This document shows, piece by piece, positions 10,690 to 22,379 of a stretch of 64,000 nucleotides of DNA. The stretch covers positions 1-64,000 of the forward strand of contig JAFBJZ010000112.1 of NCBI GenBank assembly GCA_016785225.1, in the 5' to 3' direction. Under the pieces are notes generated by a model. That model ran no database searches and was not told where the DNA came from. It saw only the letters and a list, made by a program, of their open reading frames with translations. A program made the position numbers and the translations under genes. This DNA is from Psettodes erumei. Lineage: Eukaryota > Chordata > Actinopteri > Pleuronectiformes > Psettodidae. The number at the start of each line of letters is the position of its first letter. Position 1 is the first letter of the stretch.

Positions 10690-12340
10690 AAAAAAAAAGA
10701 ATTTTATTTTCTTTAATACATAGGGCGGCTTGTAGTGATATATGCATACATTCAGCTTTACAGTTCATACAGGAACTATCCCCCAAATTCCTAAAATACG
10801 TACATTTTACAGCTTTACATGTTTTTACTTATTTCTGAACACAAAAATATATTTACCAGTTTAATGAGTAAAAGCCTACTTCCTTTTCGTCTTCCAATTC
10901 CAATGGTAAACCTGTATGCATTGTTTGTTTTGCTAAATATAAGTTAAAGTTTATAGTAAACAGCCTCTGAAGGTCATTCATTGGACAGACAAACACAAAA
11001 AGAATGGCACGCAGAATTATTTCATGCAATTAAAAAGGGATTAAAAAAAAAGAAATCCAGTTTGCGGTTACGACACGCTTGCCACCCCCTTATGACGTCA
11101 AACTCTCGGAACTACACTTCCCAGACCTTACAGCAGCACTCGAATACGACAAACATGATCAGAGGTCAGGGGTGCAGCACATTTATAACTGCTTCTCAGA
11201 TACAAACAGCGATAGGAGCACTGGGAAATCCATTAGCAGTGTGGAGTGCACAGCTCTCCCTTTGATTTTCCAGAAATTCAGTGGAAACACCCTGATGACT
11301 CACTGCCCTGTTTAATATTGAACACTTTTCCTTTGTCTCTGTACAGTCATAGGAATCCATATCAAAGAACGCAGCAGTGCTAGTGATATGGCTGATATTA
11401 TCTGTCTCGGTGAGAGAGTGCCAGCAGGTCGCACTCCATTAAAGCAACTCATTACGAAAAGAAAGAAAGAAAGAAAAAAAAAAAAAAAAAAAAAAGGCGT
11501 GCGATTTTAAGAGGCGCCCTCTTCTTCTGCACCCAGTGGAACGCCCTCCCGGTGCAAAATCTCTTTGATTCATGCGCTCTTCAAAAACACATCAACGGTT
11601 TGAAGTCCAAGTCAATAAAAGCAGTGAAACGTCATTCCAAACACTTGGTAACTCTATTATATTCTGAAGAAATGAGGCAGTCGTGTGGGACAACTGAGAC
11701 ACGTCGTCCGAGTGGTGAGACGGAACACAAGCCCGATCGGCTCGATCAGCTTCTCTATAAGCAGCGTAATGTTCAGAGAGGGGTGGGGTTGGGGTGGGGG
11801 GGGGGCAGAATCAAGCACAGGACCGAGCAAAAGGGAAGGCAAACACTGGAGGAAAGTCAGCCCTGCACTGCTTCAGATGTGCTTACTAAGGCAAGATGCT
11901 CCGAGAACACAAAGCATGCTGGAGACGAGTAATTACAACATAAACAACAACAACGAAAACAACCTATTCCCGTTTTTGCATTATCAAGCTTCACAGACTC
12001 ATCCATTTGTCAGACAAACTTTGGTTTACACTTCTGGACTCAGCTGTCATGTTCGAATGAAAGCCCGAAGAACCAGGTCCTCAAACTGCACAAAACTAAC
12101 TCAAAAAACAAAACAGAGGAGAGTTGCTCAGATTCCTTTAGGAGGGGGGGGCTGAGCTGCATTTGCGTTTGAGCACGGCATTATTATTAATTTTTTTTTT
12201 GTTTTTAGAAATTGTGCAAAAAGTAGTGTCTGTGTGAACACAGGCAGAGTGTGTGGACGGTCAACCCTTACAGCCCAGCGGAGGGCACGCAGTCGCACCT
12301 CACAGTGGGAAGAGGGGTGTTCTTTTGAGAGTGTTTAACT

Positions 12341-12379
<39 letters not shown>

Positions 12380-12398
12380 AACTTCATGTACGTGCTGT
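10690..12398 (-). other. rab18: Probable rab18 3' untranslated region
   Basis: The region directly follows the rab18 stop codon on the minus strand. The nearest convincing polyadenylation signal is AATAAA (plus-strand tttatt at 10703-10708), which would put cleavage near 10,690 and give a 3' UTR of about 1.7 kb. The UTR would contain a CA microsatellite (12340-12377) just after the stop and an A-rich run at 11457-11495 (U-rich in the mRNA). The exact end is inferred from the signal only. Confidence 0.45.
12340..12377. repeat. (TG)n microsatellite after the rab18 stop
   Basis: A nearly pure TG run of about 38 bp, beginning about 20 bp beyond the rab18 stop codon. It would be a CA run in the mRNA 3' UTR and is likely to vary in length between individuals. 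Confidence 0.9.
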
Positions 12399-12568
12399 CT
12401 AGACCAGGGAGCAGTAGCCACCGCAGCTTCCGCCTCCCGCGTCCTCGTCGGTGAGCTGGACTCCTCGGCCGTGGTTCTCGCTCTGCCATAAGCCGGGGGT
12501 CTGGATGATCTTCTCCACCAGCTCCTCGAACGCACACTGCACGCCGTCCCTGGTCTTAGCGCTCGCCT
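12399..12568 (-). CDS. rab18: rab18 coding exon 7 (EASAK and prenylated C-terminus)
   Basis: A 170-nt coding part with stop codon TAG at 12401-12399. It encodes EASAKTRDGVQCAFEELVEK, then IIQTPGLWQSENHGRG and the hypervariable tail ending GGGSCGGYCSLV. Cys201 is the expected prenyl acceptor. The human end is CSVL. Confidence 0.94.
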
Positions 12569-15500
12569 CTGGGAGCGCAGAGCGGGAGGGGCAGGGGCAG
12601 ACGGAGAGGGAAGGCGAAAGAGCGGCGGGACGAGCGAGGGCGGGAGAGATGAGGAAATGGGCGTGTGGAGGAGGAGAGGAAGAAAATGAGCTGCAGATAC
12701 AACAACTGGTAATGTCTGCGCCTTGATGTCATCATCTGCTGGTGGTGGAAAAATGTCTCAACAATAACTGTCATCTCCAGACACTAATAGTGGGCCGCAG
12801 GAGGTTGTTAGGGGACGGTGTCAACACCCGCTCCGCAAGATGATGACATCCAGAAACAGTAATAACCAAATCAATCTTACTTAGATCAGATATCATATAT
12901 GAGAAAACGCCTCGATAACAGTGAAATCCTTCCAACATATTTCAGAACTGAACGAAGACAAAAACTCTGGTGGTTAACTCCATGTCATTTCAGCTCTTTC
13001 GCGTAGTCCTTTTCTGATAAATGTGAAAAATAAAAGCACGGGGGGGAAAGAAGCGGGGCGCATGGAAGATGATATATGAATCCGGTTTTTATAAATAGAA
13101 CTATGCGAGCATTCCTCAGCAAGTATGATAGTAATTTCAAAAGCTGCTTCCCCTGTGTAGCAGCCTTTGCAGAGCAGGGAATCCTCCCGACTTACCTATA
13201 AAAAGCATGGAATGTTTTCTTGCAAACTTCAGCCCTTCGGCCCTGTCTAGCTCGTGGTTTTCCTAAAACAAAAGGAGAAGGTAATGGCTTATTTGAGGTC
13301 TGCTGGGGCGGAGCTGTCAGCTACTGTGGTCCACGCAGGGGCAGAGAGGAAAGGAGATTTCCACAGACAAAGAACAGGACACAATAAATGCATAATGCTC
13401 TACTTAGTGGGCTTTTTTTTTTATCCTTGCTGACTGATTCTGGTATCCTGGTGAAGGACCAGCTGCAAGAAAATATGAAAGTGGGGCTGCCACGGTCATT
13501 TAGTTCTGTCATTTGTCAAATGGGTGTAAGCTGGCTTCTTCTTACAAAAATGATAATTCTGGCAATTTAGTTCCCTGTTCTGTGGAATATACACTGATCA
13601 GGCACAGCATTTGTACCGGTAACTGGTTTTAATGTTATGGCTCATCAGTGTATTTTTGTCTCAGTGAAAGACATGGAGCCATGGAAAATAAGTGAAACGG
13701 CAAAATACGTTTAAAATCACATTACTGTTGGTTCAGGAAGAACCCTTTCAAAACAGGCCAAAGACATACACCCATCCGCCACAACCGGCTTTAACGCTGG
13801 GCCTGATCGCTGTATGTGTCCACACAGTTAGCGTGCCGTGCCAATAAATAACTTTAAAACTCCTCAGCACAGTCACGCTGATGAACCGGCTCCAAGCGGG
13901 GCAGAAAAATACAGAAGAACCCAAAGATCTTAATGAGCTGCCCGTATCTCATCAAACAGCCTTGTTGGCCTGAGTGGGAACACAAACACTTTTACACTCA
14001 CCTTATCTATTTTGTTTCCAACCAGCATTTTCACAAGGTCGTTCCTCGTACAGTACGTCTCCAGCTCGTTGAGCCAGTTATCCAGCCTGGTAAAGGTTTC
14101 TCGCCGCGTGACATCATACACTGTGGAAATGAAAATGGACGTGCTCGGAACGAAGTCAATTATATAAAAACACACACATTGTACGTTTCCTACGACAAGT
14201 CGACTGTACCGCGGGCCCGAAGCGAGACCGGGGAGTAAATGAACAGAGCGTCGGAGCAGTATGGCAGAATGAGCGCGCTGGAACACAGACACTGTGCCGT
14301 ATTGTTCACTTGGAAACACTTTCTCCTGGAGTAATTAAATCTAACAGGCCTTGGATGTTCAAATGCATTTGCCTGCTATTTTAACTGAGGAGCGGTGACC
14401 TAATTAACTTTTACTCATGAGTCATTTCGGCTTTTGAAAAACAAACAAAGCTTGATTAAATAAAAAAAGACATTTAAATAACTGCAACAATACAGTATTA
14501 ACTTAAAACATATGGTTGATAAAAAGGATCCGACGGTGTCACATGGGGAGCGCTAATATTCCCAGTGCTATAGCAAGGCACCTTCTGTTTCTCTATATCA
14601 TTAGTATGTGCAGAAACCATGAGCTGCGGTGGACGTCTGTTTTAGAGGTTTGACTTCCTGTGTGCGTGCGTGCGTATATATGCTGTGCGTGTGTGTCCAT
14701 ATGACGAGCGTATAAACTGATTTCCAGAGAGACAGGGTGAGATGGAGTGTGTGTGGGTCACAGGATGAAAAGCCATCACTATTTTTTTTTCTGTGGAACA
14801 ACCAGGAGCCTGACTGTGTAGCGGGCGGGGGGGGCAAACCCACGCGCACATTGTGATGATGGTGTCAACAGCGACAGCTTACCCAAGATGACTCCCTGGG
14901 CACCGCGGTAGTAACTCGGCGTCAGGGTTCGGAAGCGCTCCTGTCCCGCGGTGTCCTGCAAAAACACGACCGGCTCAGCGCCGCTGGACGCGCTCGCGAG
15001 GAAAAGCGGTGGCTCGAACAGAAGGAAAACCGGGGGCAGACGGACATAAACAACAAGTCTGACTCTTTCTGTGTCCCTCAAGGAGCGCGTGGACACAGAT
15101 GGTGTCACAAAGGCGCCATCTACTGGAGACTTGAGAGAAGAGAGAAGACACCCCCCCCCCCACACCCCAGTGTGAGCAACTGTAATCGCCAGTTTTTCAC
15201 TTACCCATATGGCCAGCTTCGCCTTGTTGCCGTCCACAGAAATGGTCTTCACTTTAAAGTCAACACCTAGATGAGGAAGAGACGGTCATTCAGCCGTGCC
15301 TTCACGATGACCTCATCCTGCGTCACTACCGATGTGATGACTCTCGCAGCTTTGGCCAATTACTGCCAAGAATATTATCATGGCGGCAGACTATGATTAT
15401 CGATGATGAATTGTCAAAACACGTGCACCGCACGATGTCGGTGAACTCCCGTTAACCCCAGCTATTCAGACTGGCATCATGCCCATCCCGTGTTCTGTCG

Positions 15501-18500
15501 TTAAATTATGGTGTGTGTGGTTTAATGTCCGCAACTGAAACCAATGCAGGTCTGTATGAAATTTTTTTTTTTTTAAACCTGAAAATCCACCACCTGTGAA
15601 ACGGCTCAGACAGCGATGATTCAGAACTAATATCCCTGCCGGGTCCCGGGGGAGCAGGCATTTACATGAAAATAACAATGTTGTGCCCCTGGCTCTGTTG
15701 CCTCTGTGCAGTGTCTGGATGACAAACTGGCCCCAGGTCCAGCATCCGCTGACAGATTTAGCAGGGAAATATACACTTGTGATGGGCTTGTTTTTACATC
15801 TGGGAATTGGAGGTTCGGGGACCGAAGCAGAGGCGGCAGAGAACAGGGGACAGGGAGACGGGCCGAACCGCGCGCTCAACGAATATACAGCCTGCTCGCA
15901 CGGGCAATCGCAGAAGGCGGCCCTTCCTCGAGCCCGACAGGGACGCTCAGATACTGACGCCGGGCGCACGTGGAGAGGAGTTTACAATAAACACGTCCCT
16001 GATCCAGAACCAGTACGTCTGCTGCTTTGATCTCCGACTAATTCAGACACAGAGAACATACAGGAAAACATCTGTTTGCGATATCACAAATGCTCTCACT
16101 GCTGCCTGCACAAAATATTCTGATGCAAGAAACACAACACTGACCGCTGCACATTGAGTTCCGTTAGTTTCACTGCTTTTTTTTTTTGCATTTAAAAATG
16201 CAGCGTATTGCTATGATTGTGGTCTTCATGACAGCCCTCTCTCTCTCTCTCAGAGCTGAATCACCATCAAAAGTACCCATGTGCCTGTGTGCAATTACCT
16301 GAGACTTGCTGCAAAACGTATTTTTCATATCGCTGTCTTCTGTGATTAGCCAAACTGCAGTTTTGATATAAATTCCATTAATCGTTCAGCCCTAATGCAA
16401 AGGCATGAGTGCTGATTATCATCAAGACCAAAGATGGACGCGTGATACAGTCATAAATTGTCACCCAGCTAAGACCTTTTGTGCTAACGTGACAACGCCC
16501 TGAGAAAGCTCTCCTCGCAGGGAGAAACCCAACCTCAGGTGGTGAAGTTGAAAATACTGGTACTGGATTAAAAGTGTTTTTTGTGCGTGTGTGAATCTGA
16601 GGGGACCCGAGTCAGCGAGGGGAGGCTCAAGTCCAACGAGGACATCTGTTTGGCAAAGAACGGCAGCTGGACAGTAGCGATGCACGGCTCGACCTTGACG
16701 AAAATGTGTTTTTACTGTTGGAATCAGCGCCGTCGGTTCTTACAAACAAAGACAGCATTGTGAGCCGCAGGCCTTCGACGTCATTAGAGGACCAAACTCG
16801 TCGTCACAGGACGACAAAAGCTCGGGGCTGCTGGACGCTTTAATGAAGAGTTACAGCCTGAAGACCGTCTGAAAACACAGCAGGTGTGTCCTTGTTGGAT
16901 CAAATGATTTACAGCGTTAAAAGAAGCTGGGGATTATTCGCAAATCAACCATGTAAAAAAATGACGTGTCTCTATGTTCACCACTATGTACCACCACCAC
17001 GATAGCCTGGCCTGTCGTAGGGTGTTTTTTCACACTCCTCATTAAATTGTAACATTCATCGAGCGGGGCTGTGCGGTAATGTGGTGACTTGTTCTTCCAG
17101 CTCGCCGAGCAGTCATACCTTCTGGGTTCTGTTCTGTGACCTCAACTTAATTACGGTTCCTCTATTAAAAAGGAAAAAAAAAAAAAAAAAAGTTTAATTT
17201 CTGTTTTTCCAATAATACTGGATGTGCAGTGGACACGGGCAGCGAGTGTGGTGTGGAGCCAATTCCGGTCTTGGAGCAGATAATGGGATTCTGTCATTAA
17301 GTGGATTTTCCCTTCAGTGCAAATGTACAGTATTCAGTGGGGAAGCGGCGTGAAGTACAGTTTATGTCCACTGTAGGCTACAGATTCTGACCTATTACTG
17401 TGTACATATGTACTTTATTATGTTAAAATATATTTCTTATTAATAAATACTCCCTGGGCACTTTATTAAGTACTCATATACAATACAACATCTTTTCATG
17501 GTGTAACATGGTGGTGGGAAAAAAGTTTGAACCAACTCTTAATTTCAATCTCAGTCGAGTTAAGGCCTACCATTAAAGATGGTGGCTCAGTTGGACTCCA
17601 GGTTTTCATTTCACTTTCTCATGTGTTGAGCTCATACTCACCGATTGTTGCTGACTGTTCTGGGTCAAAGGTGTCATCTGTGAATCTTAAGAGGAGGCTG
17701 TTGACAGGAAGAAGGAAACGGGAAGATTAGGACCCATTATTAATCACTAACAAACACACCAGAGCAGGATGGCTTTTTTTATTCACTAATTCTAGTCCAC
17801 ACAGGGTGATCAAGTTTTTGGTCTGGGATCAGGTTTCCATTAGCGTGGCTCACATAACGTGTCCTGCGGCACCAGACTTATCTAATTCTGTATCTGCATC
17901 TTGTTCTATTGATCACTTTGTCCTTCACTCGCATTACACATACAAGCTCCGGATGATGTCACCGCTTAGATGTAGTCAGCAGGACAGGGTTCACGTCTTG
18001 ATGATGACTAATCAAGTGCAAAGGCCTTAATCACAGCGCTGATGATGGGGATAAGCTCACTCTTTTCCTTTGACCCCTACATAATTCTCTTATTTTCCCT
18101 CATGGACCATCAGGAGGGACGCTGGAGCGGGCAGTGTTTATTGTTTGAGGTCCATACGGCCGATGAGTTGCGCTTGGAGACGGTTAAGATAGAAATGTAT
18201 TCCGCAGAAGTCATTTGTTCGGCCAAAATGAAACTTGTGCGTTCCACGCCAGGAAGACATCTCCCTGATGATTGGAGGGCCTCTACAGATTGCAAAGAAA
18301 CAAAGTCAATATCTGTACGCTATTCAAAAATGAGTCTCGTCAGTGTACCTATTTGAAAATAGCGCAACTGGCTCAGGAAGATTCAAACAATGACATTTGA
18401 AACTAATCATTGTCCGAATTAGTTTATTGTATTAAGCAAAAGCCTATTTAATAATAATACAAAATTGCATTGTGGAAACAATGTCCTTGGCCTGAATGCT

Positions 18501-19956
18501 GCACCAGCAGGCCAGCGTACAGTACAGCTGGACGTCAACCCGTCTGTTTTCGGGAAATATACGCAAAACCTGGGTCTATGTTATGGTGTTGACATAAACT
18601 CAGTCCCTCCTCTGTGCACAGCAAACTACCAGCACTGATGCATAAAATGTCAAAGGATCAAACTACAACAGGCAGACAACCAAAATTAAAATGACAGTGC
18701 TCTGTTGTAATTAAATTAAGTAGGATGAAACAAATTAGAATAATGCCGAGAATGTGAATAAAGGAAGAACGAAAGGCCAATAGAATTACATTTGCTACCG
18801 ACACCATGGAAACATTAGAGATGACATTCTTTGACCTTAACGACATGATTAATACAATCTTTCAGATTATTTCCAACCTTCTGGGCTGCAACGCTTGGTT
18901 GATCCAAAATGAAGGGTGTTCCCATGTCCCTTTCACATTCAATCCCTTGTTGATCATGCTGGAGATCCTAGTCTTGGAGTTTACTAACCTCCTATTGTTT
19001 GTGTTACAGCTTATTATTTTAAGAACCTAAGGCTTGGTCATCAGTGTGCGCTGAATGATGATTTTCTTTTTTTTTTTTTGGCTGGGCGGTTCACTTGTCA
19101 AAAGACTTTCATCCAAGCTGCAAGCAGCTCATTATCTACGTACCGTGCTATGGCTCTGGAAGGCATGCTGCACTCGATACCATAGTTTGCAATGTGATGG
19201 TTGATGGCTCAGGCTGGCTATCAGGATTCTTTCATGCAGTCTGGACCACAGTCATGGAGAACAGAGAACCTGACCCAGCTCACTGTTGGCATGGCTACCC
19301 GGTGCAAACTGCCAGACTCATGTTGGTAAAATCATTACACTCTGCTTTCAATATTAGGCTGATTTGCGGTTGCTAACAAGAAAGCCTGATTACCAGATGA
19401 TGGTAAAAGATCAAGTGCGTGGTAAAAGCCAAACAGGCTTCTTGGACAGGCTTACTTAGGCATGAACCTCTTAAATTAAGCTAGCACATGTAGATATCTG
19501 CTGTGCTTAATGATGTGGGAACCACTTAATTAGGATGATGCCACCGCTATAAGGATAAATGAGATTGGTGACAAGGGAAAGCTGTGCAATTATCTACAGC
19601 AGAAACAGTTACAACTCATCGACTAAAGATGATGTCACGTAGCGCGACCAAAGGTTAGCTGGACAGCTAACACATCACCAGTCTCAATTAACATTTAAGC
19701 AGCCAGATAGCGTGACACGTTTTCTAATACGAACATAAAAGACGAGGAGGATAACCATGGCGCATTTTAAAACGTTTCATTATCTTCAAGTCTCACATAT
19801 CTGGCTGGCGGCTAAGCTAACAGCAGCGAGCTAACGTTAGCCGTGAGCCACGACATCATTTTCCCCGGGAGACTGCTTCACGTCTTACCTGGACTTCCCA
19901 ACACCGCTCTCTCCTATTATCAGTATTTTCAGCGTCGTGAGTACGTCTTCGTCCAT
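12399..19956 (-). CDS. rab18: Ras-related small GTPase Rab18 (complete, 7 coding exons, 204 aa)
   Basis: Rab18 is a membrane-bound small GTPase that cycles between GDP and GTP forms at the ER and on lipid droplets. Coding exons (minus strand) are 19956-19889, 17697-17642, 15266-15205, 14955-14883, 14120-14002, 13262-13196 and 12568-12399. They sum to 615 nt (204 aa plus stop); human RAB18 has 206 aa. All nucleotide-binding motifs are intact: P-loop GESGVGKS (15-22), Thr40 in the switch I ATIG, WDTAGQE (62-68), GNKID (121-125) and EASAK (149-153). The protein starts MDEDVLTTLKILIIGESGVG, as in vertebrate Rab18, and ends with a single-cysteine CaaX-type motif, CSLV. All introns are GT-AG. Teleosts have rab18a and rab18b; I cannot tell which this is. 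It lies about 1 kb downstream of itgb1 on the same strand. Confidence 0.96.
13196..13262 (-). CDS. rab18: rab18 coding exon 6
   Basis: A 67-nt exon for residues 127-148: ENHELDRAEGLKFARKHSML then FI. Human reads ENREVDRNEGLKFARKHSMLFI. It ends in phase 1 before EASAK. Confidence 0.93.
13588..13653. mobile_element. Short hairpin MITE in rab18 intron 5
   Basis: The left arm atacactgatcaggcacagcat and the right arm atgttatggctcatcagtgtat are imperfect reverse complements with about 20 bases between them. The 'tacactgatcaggca' end is one I recognise from a Tc1/mariner-type miniature element that is frequent in teleosts. At about 66 bp it can only be a non-autonomous, folded remnant. Confidence 0.55.
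14002..14120 (-). CDS. rab18: rab18 coding exon 5 (GNKID)
   Basis: A 119-nt exon for residues 87-126, beginning VYDVTRRETFTRLDNWLNEL and ending MLVGNKIDK|GTGAGT. It carries the guanine-specificity motif NKID. Confidence 0.95.
14883..14955 (-). CDS. rab18: rab18 coding exon 4 (switch II, DTAGQE)
   Basis: A 73-nt exon for residues 63-86 plus one base. It encodes DTAGQERFRTLTPSYYRGAQ, with the switch II glutamine (Gln67) needed for GTP hydrolysis. The intron to exon 3 is only about 250 bp. Confidence 0.95.
15205..15266 (-). CDS. rab18: rab18 coding exon 3 (interswitch)
   Basis: A 62-nt exon for residues 42-62: VDFKVKTISVDGNKAKLAIW. It is nearly identical to vertebrate Rab18 and ends in phase 0 at TGG|GTAAGT, directly before the DTAGQE exon. 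Confidence 0.95.
17642..17697 (-). CDS. rab18: rab18 coding exon 2 (switch I)
   Basis: A 56-nt exon between a CAG acceptor and a G|GTGAGT donor. It encodes residues 23-42, LLLRFTDDTFDPEQSATIG, including switch I Thr40. Human Rab18 reads PELAATIG here, so Q and S are local substitutions outside the catalytic residues. Confidence 0.94.
19889..19956 (-). CDS. rab18: rab18 coding exon 1 (start codon and P-loop)
   Basis: Residues 1-22 plus two bases of Ser23. The start is the ATG at 19956-19954, with G at -3 and +4 giving a good initiation context. It encodes MDEDVLTTLK and the GTP-binding P-loop. The donor AG|GTAAGA is strong. Confidence 0.95.
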
Positions 19957-20095
19957 GTCCCCCTCACGGTGAGCCGTGTTACTCTCGACAAACGGCCACA
20001 GCAGGCAGCACGCAGCAGAGATAGTTTGTCAGCGTCTACGGAAGACGCCTCACCTCACAACCACATCCGGTGATGACCTATAGCACATCCGGTTG
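19957..20095 (-). promoter_or_regulatory. rab18: rab18 5' UTR and promoter with two ETS-like sites
   Basis: The region upstream of the rab18 ATG has more CG dinucleotides than its surroundings and no TATA box. The motif cacatccggt (ACCGGATGTG on the gene strand) occurs exactly twice, at 20062-20071 and 20084-20093. The spacing is 22 bp, about two helical turns. This is the core of an ETS-family site (CCGGA), common in pairs in housekeeping promoters without TATA. The transcription start is not directly visible; it is inferred to lie near 20,000-20,060. Confidence 0.45.
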
Positions 20096-21064
20096 GTGAA
20101 AGTCTAATTTGGCTTACTTTTATGATTACGTAACAACACAGACATTTATGTTACATATGGAAATCATGTTAATGTTAGTCAGAGATTTTTGTTTCAACCA
20201 GTGTTACGTAACATCAATATGTGTCTGTTGAATGCTATTGGTCTTTTTAATATGCATGTATTGTTTATTCGGATAAATTTAGCCTATTGCTGTTATACCC
20301 TGTGACATAATTTCTGTGAATAACGATGATTAATTATGCGAGATTAGAAACTTGACTTTTATTATTAATGTCACGTACACGTAATTAATTTTAGTATTTC
20401 ATTTAAAAGCCTAAACTTTATTTTTAATTTGGAGCCATTTAAATTTGGAGAATAATTAATTTGATGTAATGCTATCAATTATTGGTTATTATTTTTCATA
20501 TAATTTGTAAATCCCTGGTTTTTATTTACTGTATGTTTTATTTTACATTTTAATATCACAAAATCTTTTGTGTGTGTGTATTTTTAATCCTGCAATGTGA
20601 AGCATTTTGGGCTACATGTTTGTATGAAAGGGTCTATATAAATATTTTTGAGTTGAGTTGAAATAAAATATATTAAATACTTATTTAAAAGGCTCAGTGA
20701 TCAAATATATTTTTTTTTGAAATGGAAAAAACAAGTGGGACCATCAGTGTTTTCAAGCAACACAGCATAACTAGATATGTAATGGATATTATGTGTTTAC
20801 ATGTTTAAGTAAAAATATGCTCTGTACCAATACCTTTACACTGTAGCTAGCTATATTTGAACTGTCTATGTACTAATTGGTAACTTTATCTAACAGCTCC
20901 ACAGGTTCAGTAGAAACGATCTTCAAAAAAATGTATTGTGTCTCCAGCTTTCAGCTGTAATATGTCATTCCTCAATTTTCTGGCCCTTATTTTGAAAAAC
21001 TGGAGAACCACACCTGAAAATATAGAAAAAAATAAAACACAAACATCTTTCAACCATAAAGAAA
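20096..21064. other. Short spacer between rab18 promoter and itgb1 3' end
   Basis: About 1 kb of AT-rich sequence separates the two genes, which are transcribed in the same direction. It holds the L2-like tail remnant at 20591-20665. No exon or RNA gene is seen. Confidence 0.5.
20591..20665 (+). repeat. LINE/SINE 3' tail remnant
   Basis: The phrase 'gtgaagcattttgggctaca...tatgaaagggtctatataaatatttttgagttgagttga' matches the 3' tail I recognise from fish L2-type elements and their SINE partners ('aagcactttgggctac...gtgctatataaataaa(gttga)n'). It ends in the short gttga repeat typical of target-primed insertion. Only the tail is recognisable. Confidence 0.5.
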
Positions 21065-22313
21065 GAGACATACAGCTTTTGTCCTTTATTTAATAAATAA
21101 CTCAGCACGGAGAGAGAACATGGTACTGGAATAAAAGGCACTTTCAAAACAATACTGTAAAGGCTTGTGTGTTGTACGTCGGAGGCATTCGGGTGTGAAA
21201 GCATTTCAGAGGTGATTCACGTGACATTGGAACAAATACTCTTGATTCATTCATACAGTCTAAAAAAATGTAACTAACAAAACACACAAAAATGAGCTCA
21301 CCAGTTCACTGAACAAGCTGACAGGAAACAGATTTTTGGTGTACTTGACAAGAAAACAGGAAAGGACCTGAGAGTATGATTAATAAAGTTACTGCAGTTA
21401 GCAAATACAATAATATTTCATTCGTTAATTGCATCTTGTATCATAACTATACAAATCCTTTTGATTGTTCAACATTGCCACAATTTCATAATTTTAATAA
21501 GTGGTATACAATCCCTTTGTGATAGTATATCAACAATACAAATATTGATATTAATATTCTTCTTGTGTGTTTAGTCATTCAGGACAGACAACAGTACTCA
21601 GTAAGTGTGCAATAAAATTTGAAACATTGGATGCAGTTACATTTACAGTTATTCACCACTGCAGAGTCTGTTGGGATTCAACATAACTGTCGATCTAAAG
21701 TTGAACTCTAAATATTATTCAATATTTCCTGTTGCTGTTGTTTTCTATATATACACACACACACTCACACACATACACACACAATGACATAATGTGCTGC
21801 TATGGCTGACAATTTACATATTAAACTCAGGTCCTGTCTGGAACACACAGAAACACACAGGAAGTCAGTGCACGTAGACAGACAAGAAGAGGGACAAACA
21901 GACTAAATGAGACAGAAGCTGAACAACAGAAGCTTGTACATATACTGCTTTGTATGTTCATATTGTCCACACTGTGTTGTACAAAAAAAAGAAGCTAAAT
22001 CGTCTGCCCATACAAGTCCTGTGGCAGGAAAAAAAAACAAAACACACCATCACTTCATCAACATCTGCAGATATGCAACTTAAAAGTATATACACATATT
22101 GTATACTGTACATTAAAAATACAAACAACGTGGATAAATCATACGTGTTAGTGAAAATACAGATGCAGTGGCTGAATGGTACATTATAATAATATAATGA
22201 TAAGGCGAAGAAATGACACAAATTCCATTGCGAGTTCTCCTCGGAACCCGAACACACTAAATACTGCAGATATCAAACAATTGACAGCGGAGTTCTTGAA
22301 ACCTACTATTTCA
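21065..22313 (-). other. itgb1: Probable itgb1 3' untranslated region
   Basis: Sequence following the beta-1A stop codon on the minus strand. AATAAA (plus-strand tttatt, 21085-21090) lies about 1.22 kb after the stop, giving a likely cleavage site near 21,065. The region is AT-rich with an imperfect CA microsatellite near 21755-21785 and no coding pattern. The end is inferred from the signal alone. Confidence 0.5.
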
Positions 22314-22379
22314 TCATTTTCCCTCATATTTGGGATTGACCACAGTCGTGACGGCGCTTTTGTAGATGGGATTTTCACC
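22314..22379 (-). CDS. itgb1: itgb1 terminal exon A (beta-1A cytoplasmic tail)
   Basis: A 66-nt coding part, residues 779-799: GENPIYKSAVTTVVNPKY then EGK and stop TGA (22316-22314). It is identical to the human beta-1A tail. NPIY (781-784) binds talin, NPKY (793-796) binds kindlin, and the TT pair between them is the regulatory threonine site. Confidence 0.97.
   Translation of the reverse strand, partial: GENPIYKSAVTTVVNPKYEGK

Noticed and set aside
11552..12155. Plus-strand open frames of 126 and 156 codons
   Set aside because: They lie in the probable rab18 3' UTR, overlap each other, contain low-complexity runs and have no family motifs.
15466..16157. Overlapping open frames on both strands, up to 167 codons
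   Set aside because: They lie in rab18 intron 2, with no motifs, no splice-compatible partners and mutually exclusive frames.
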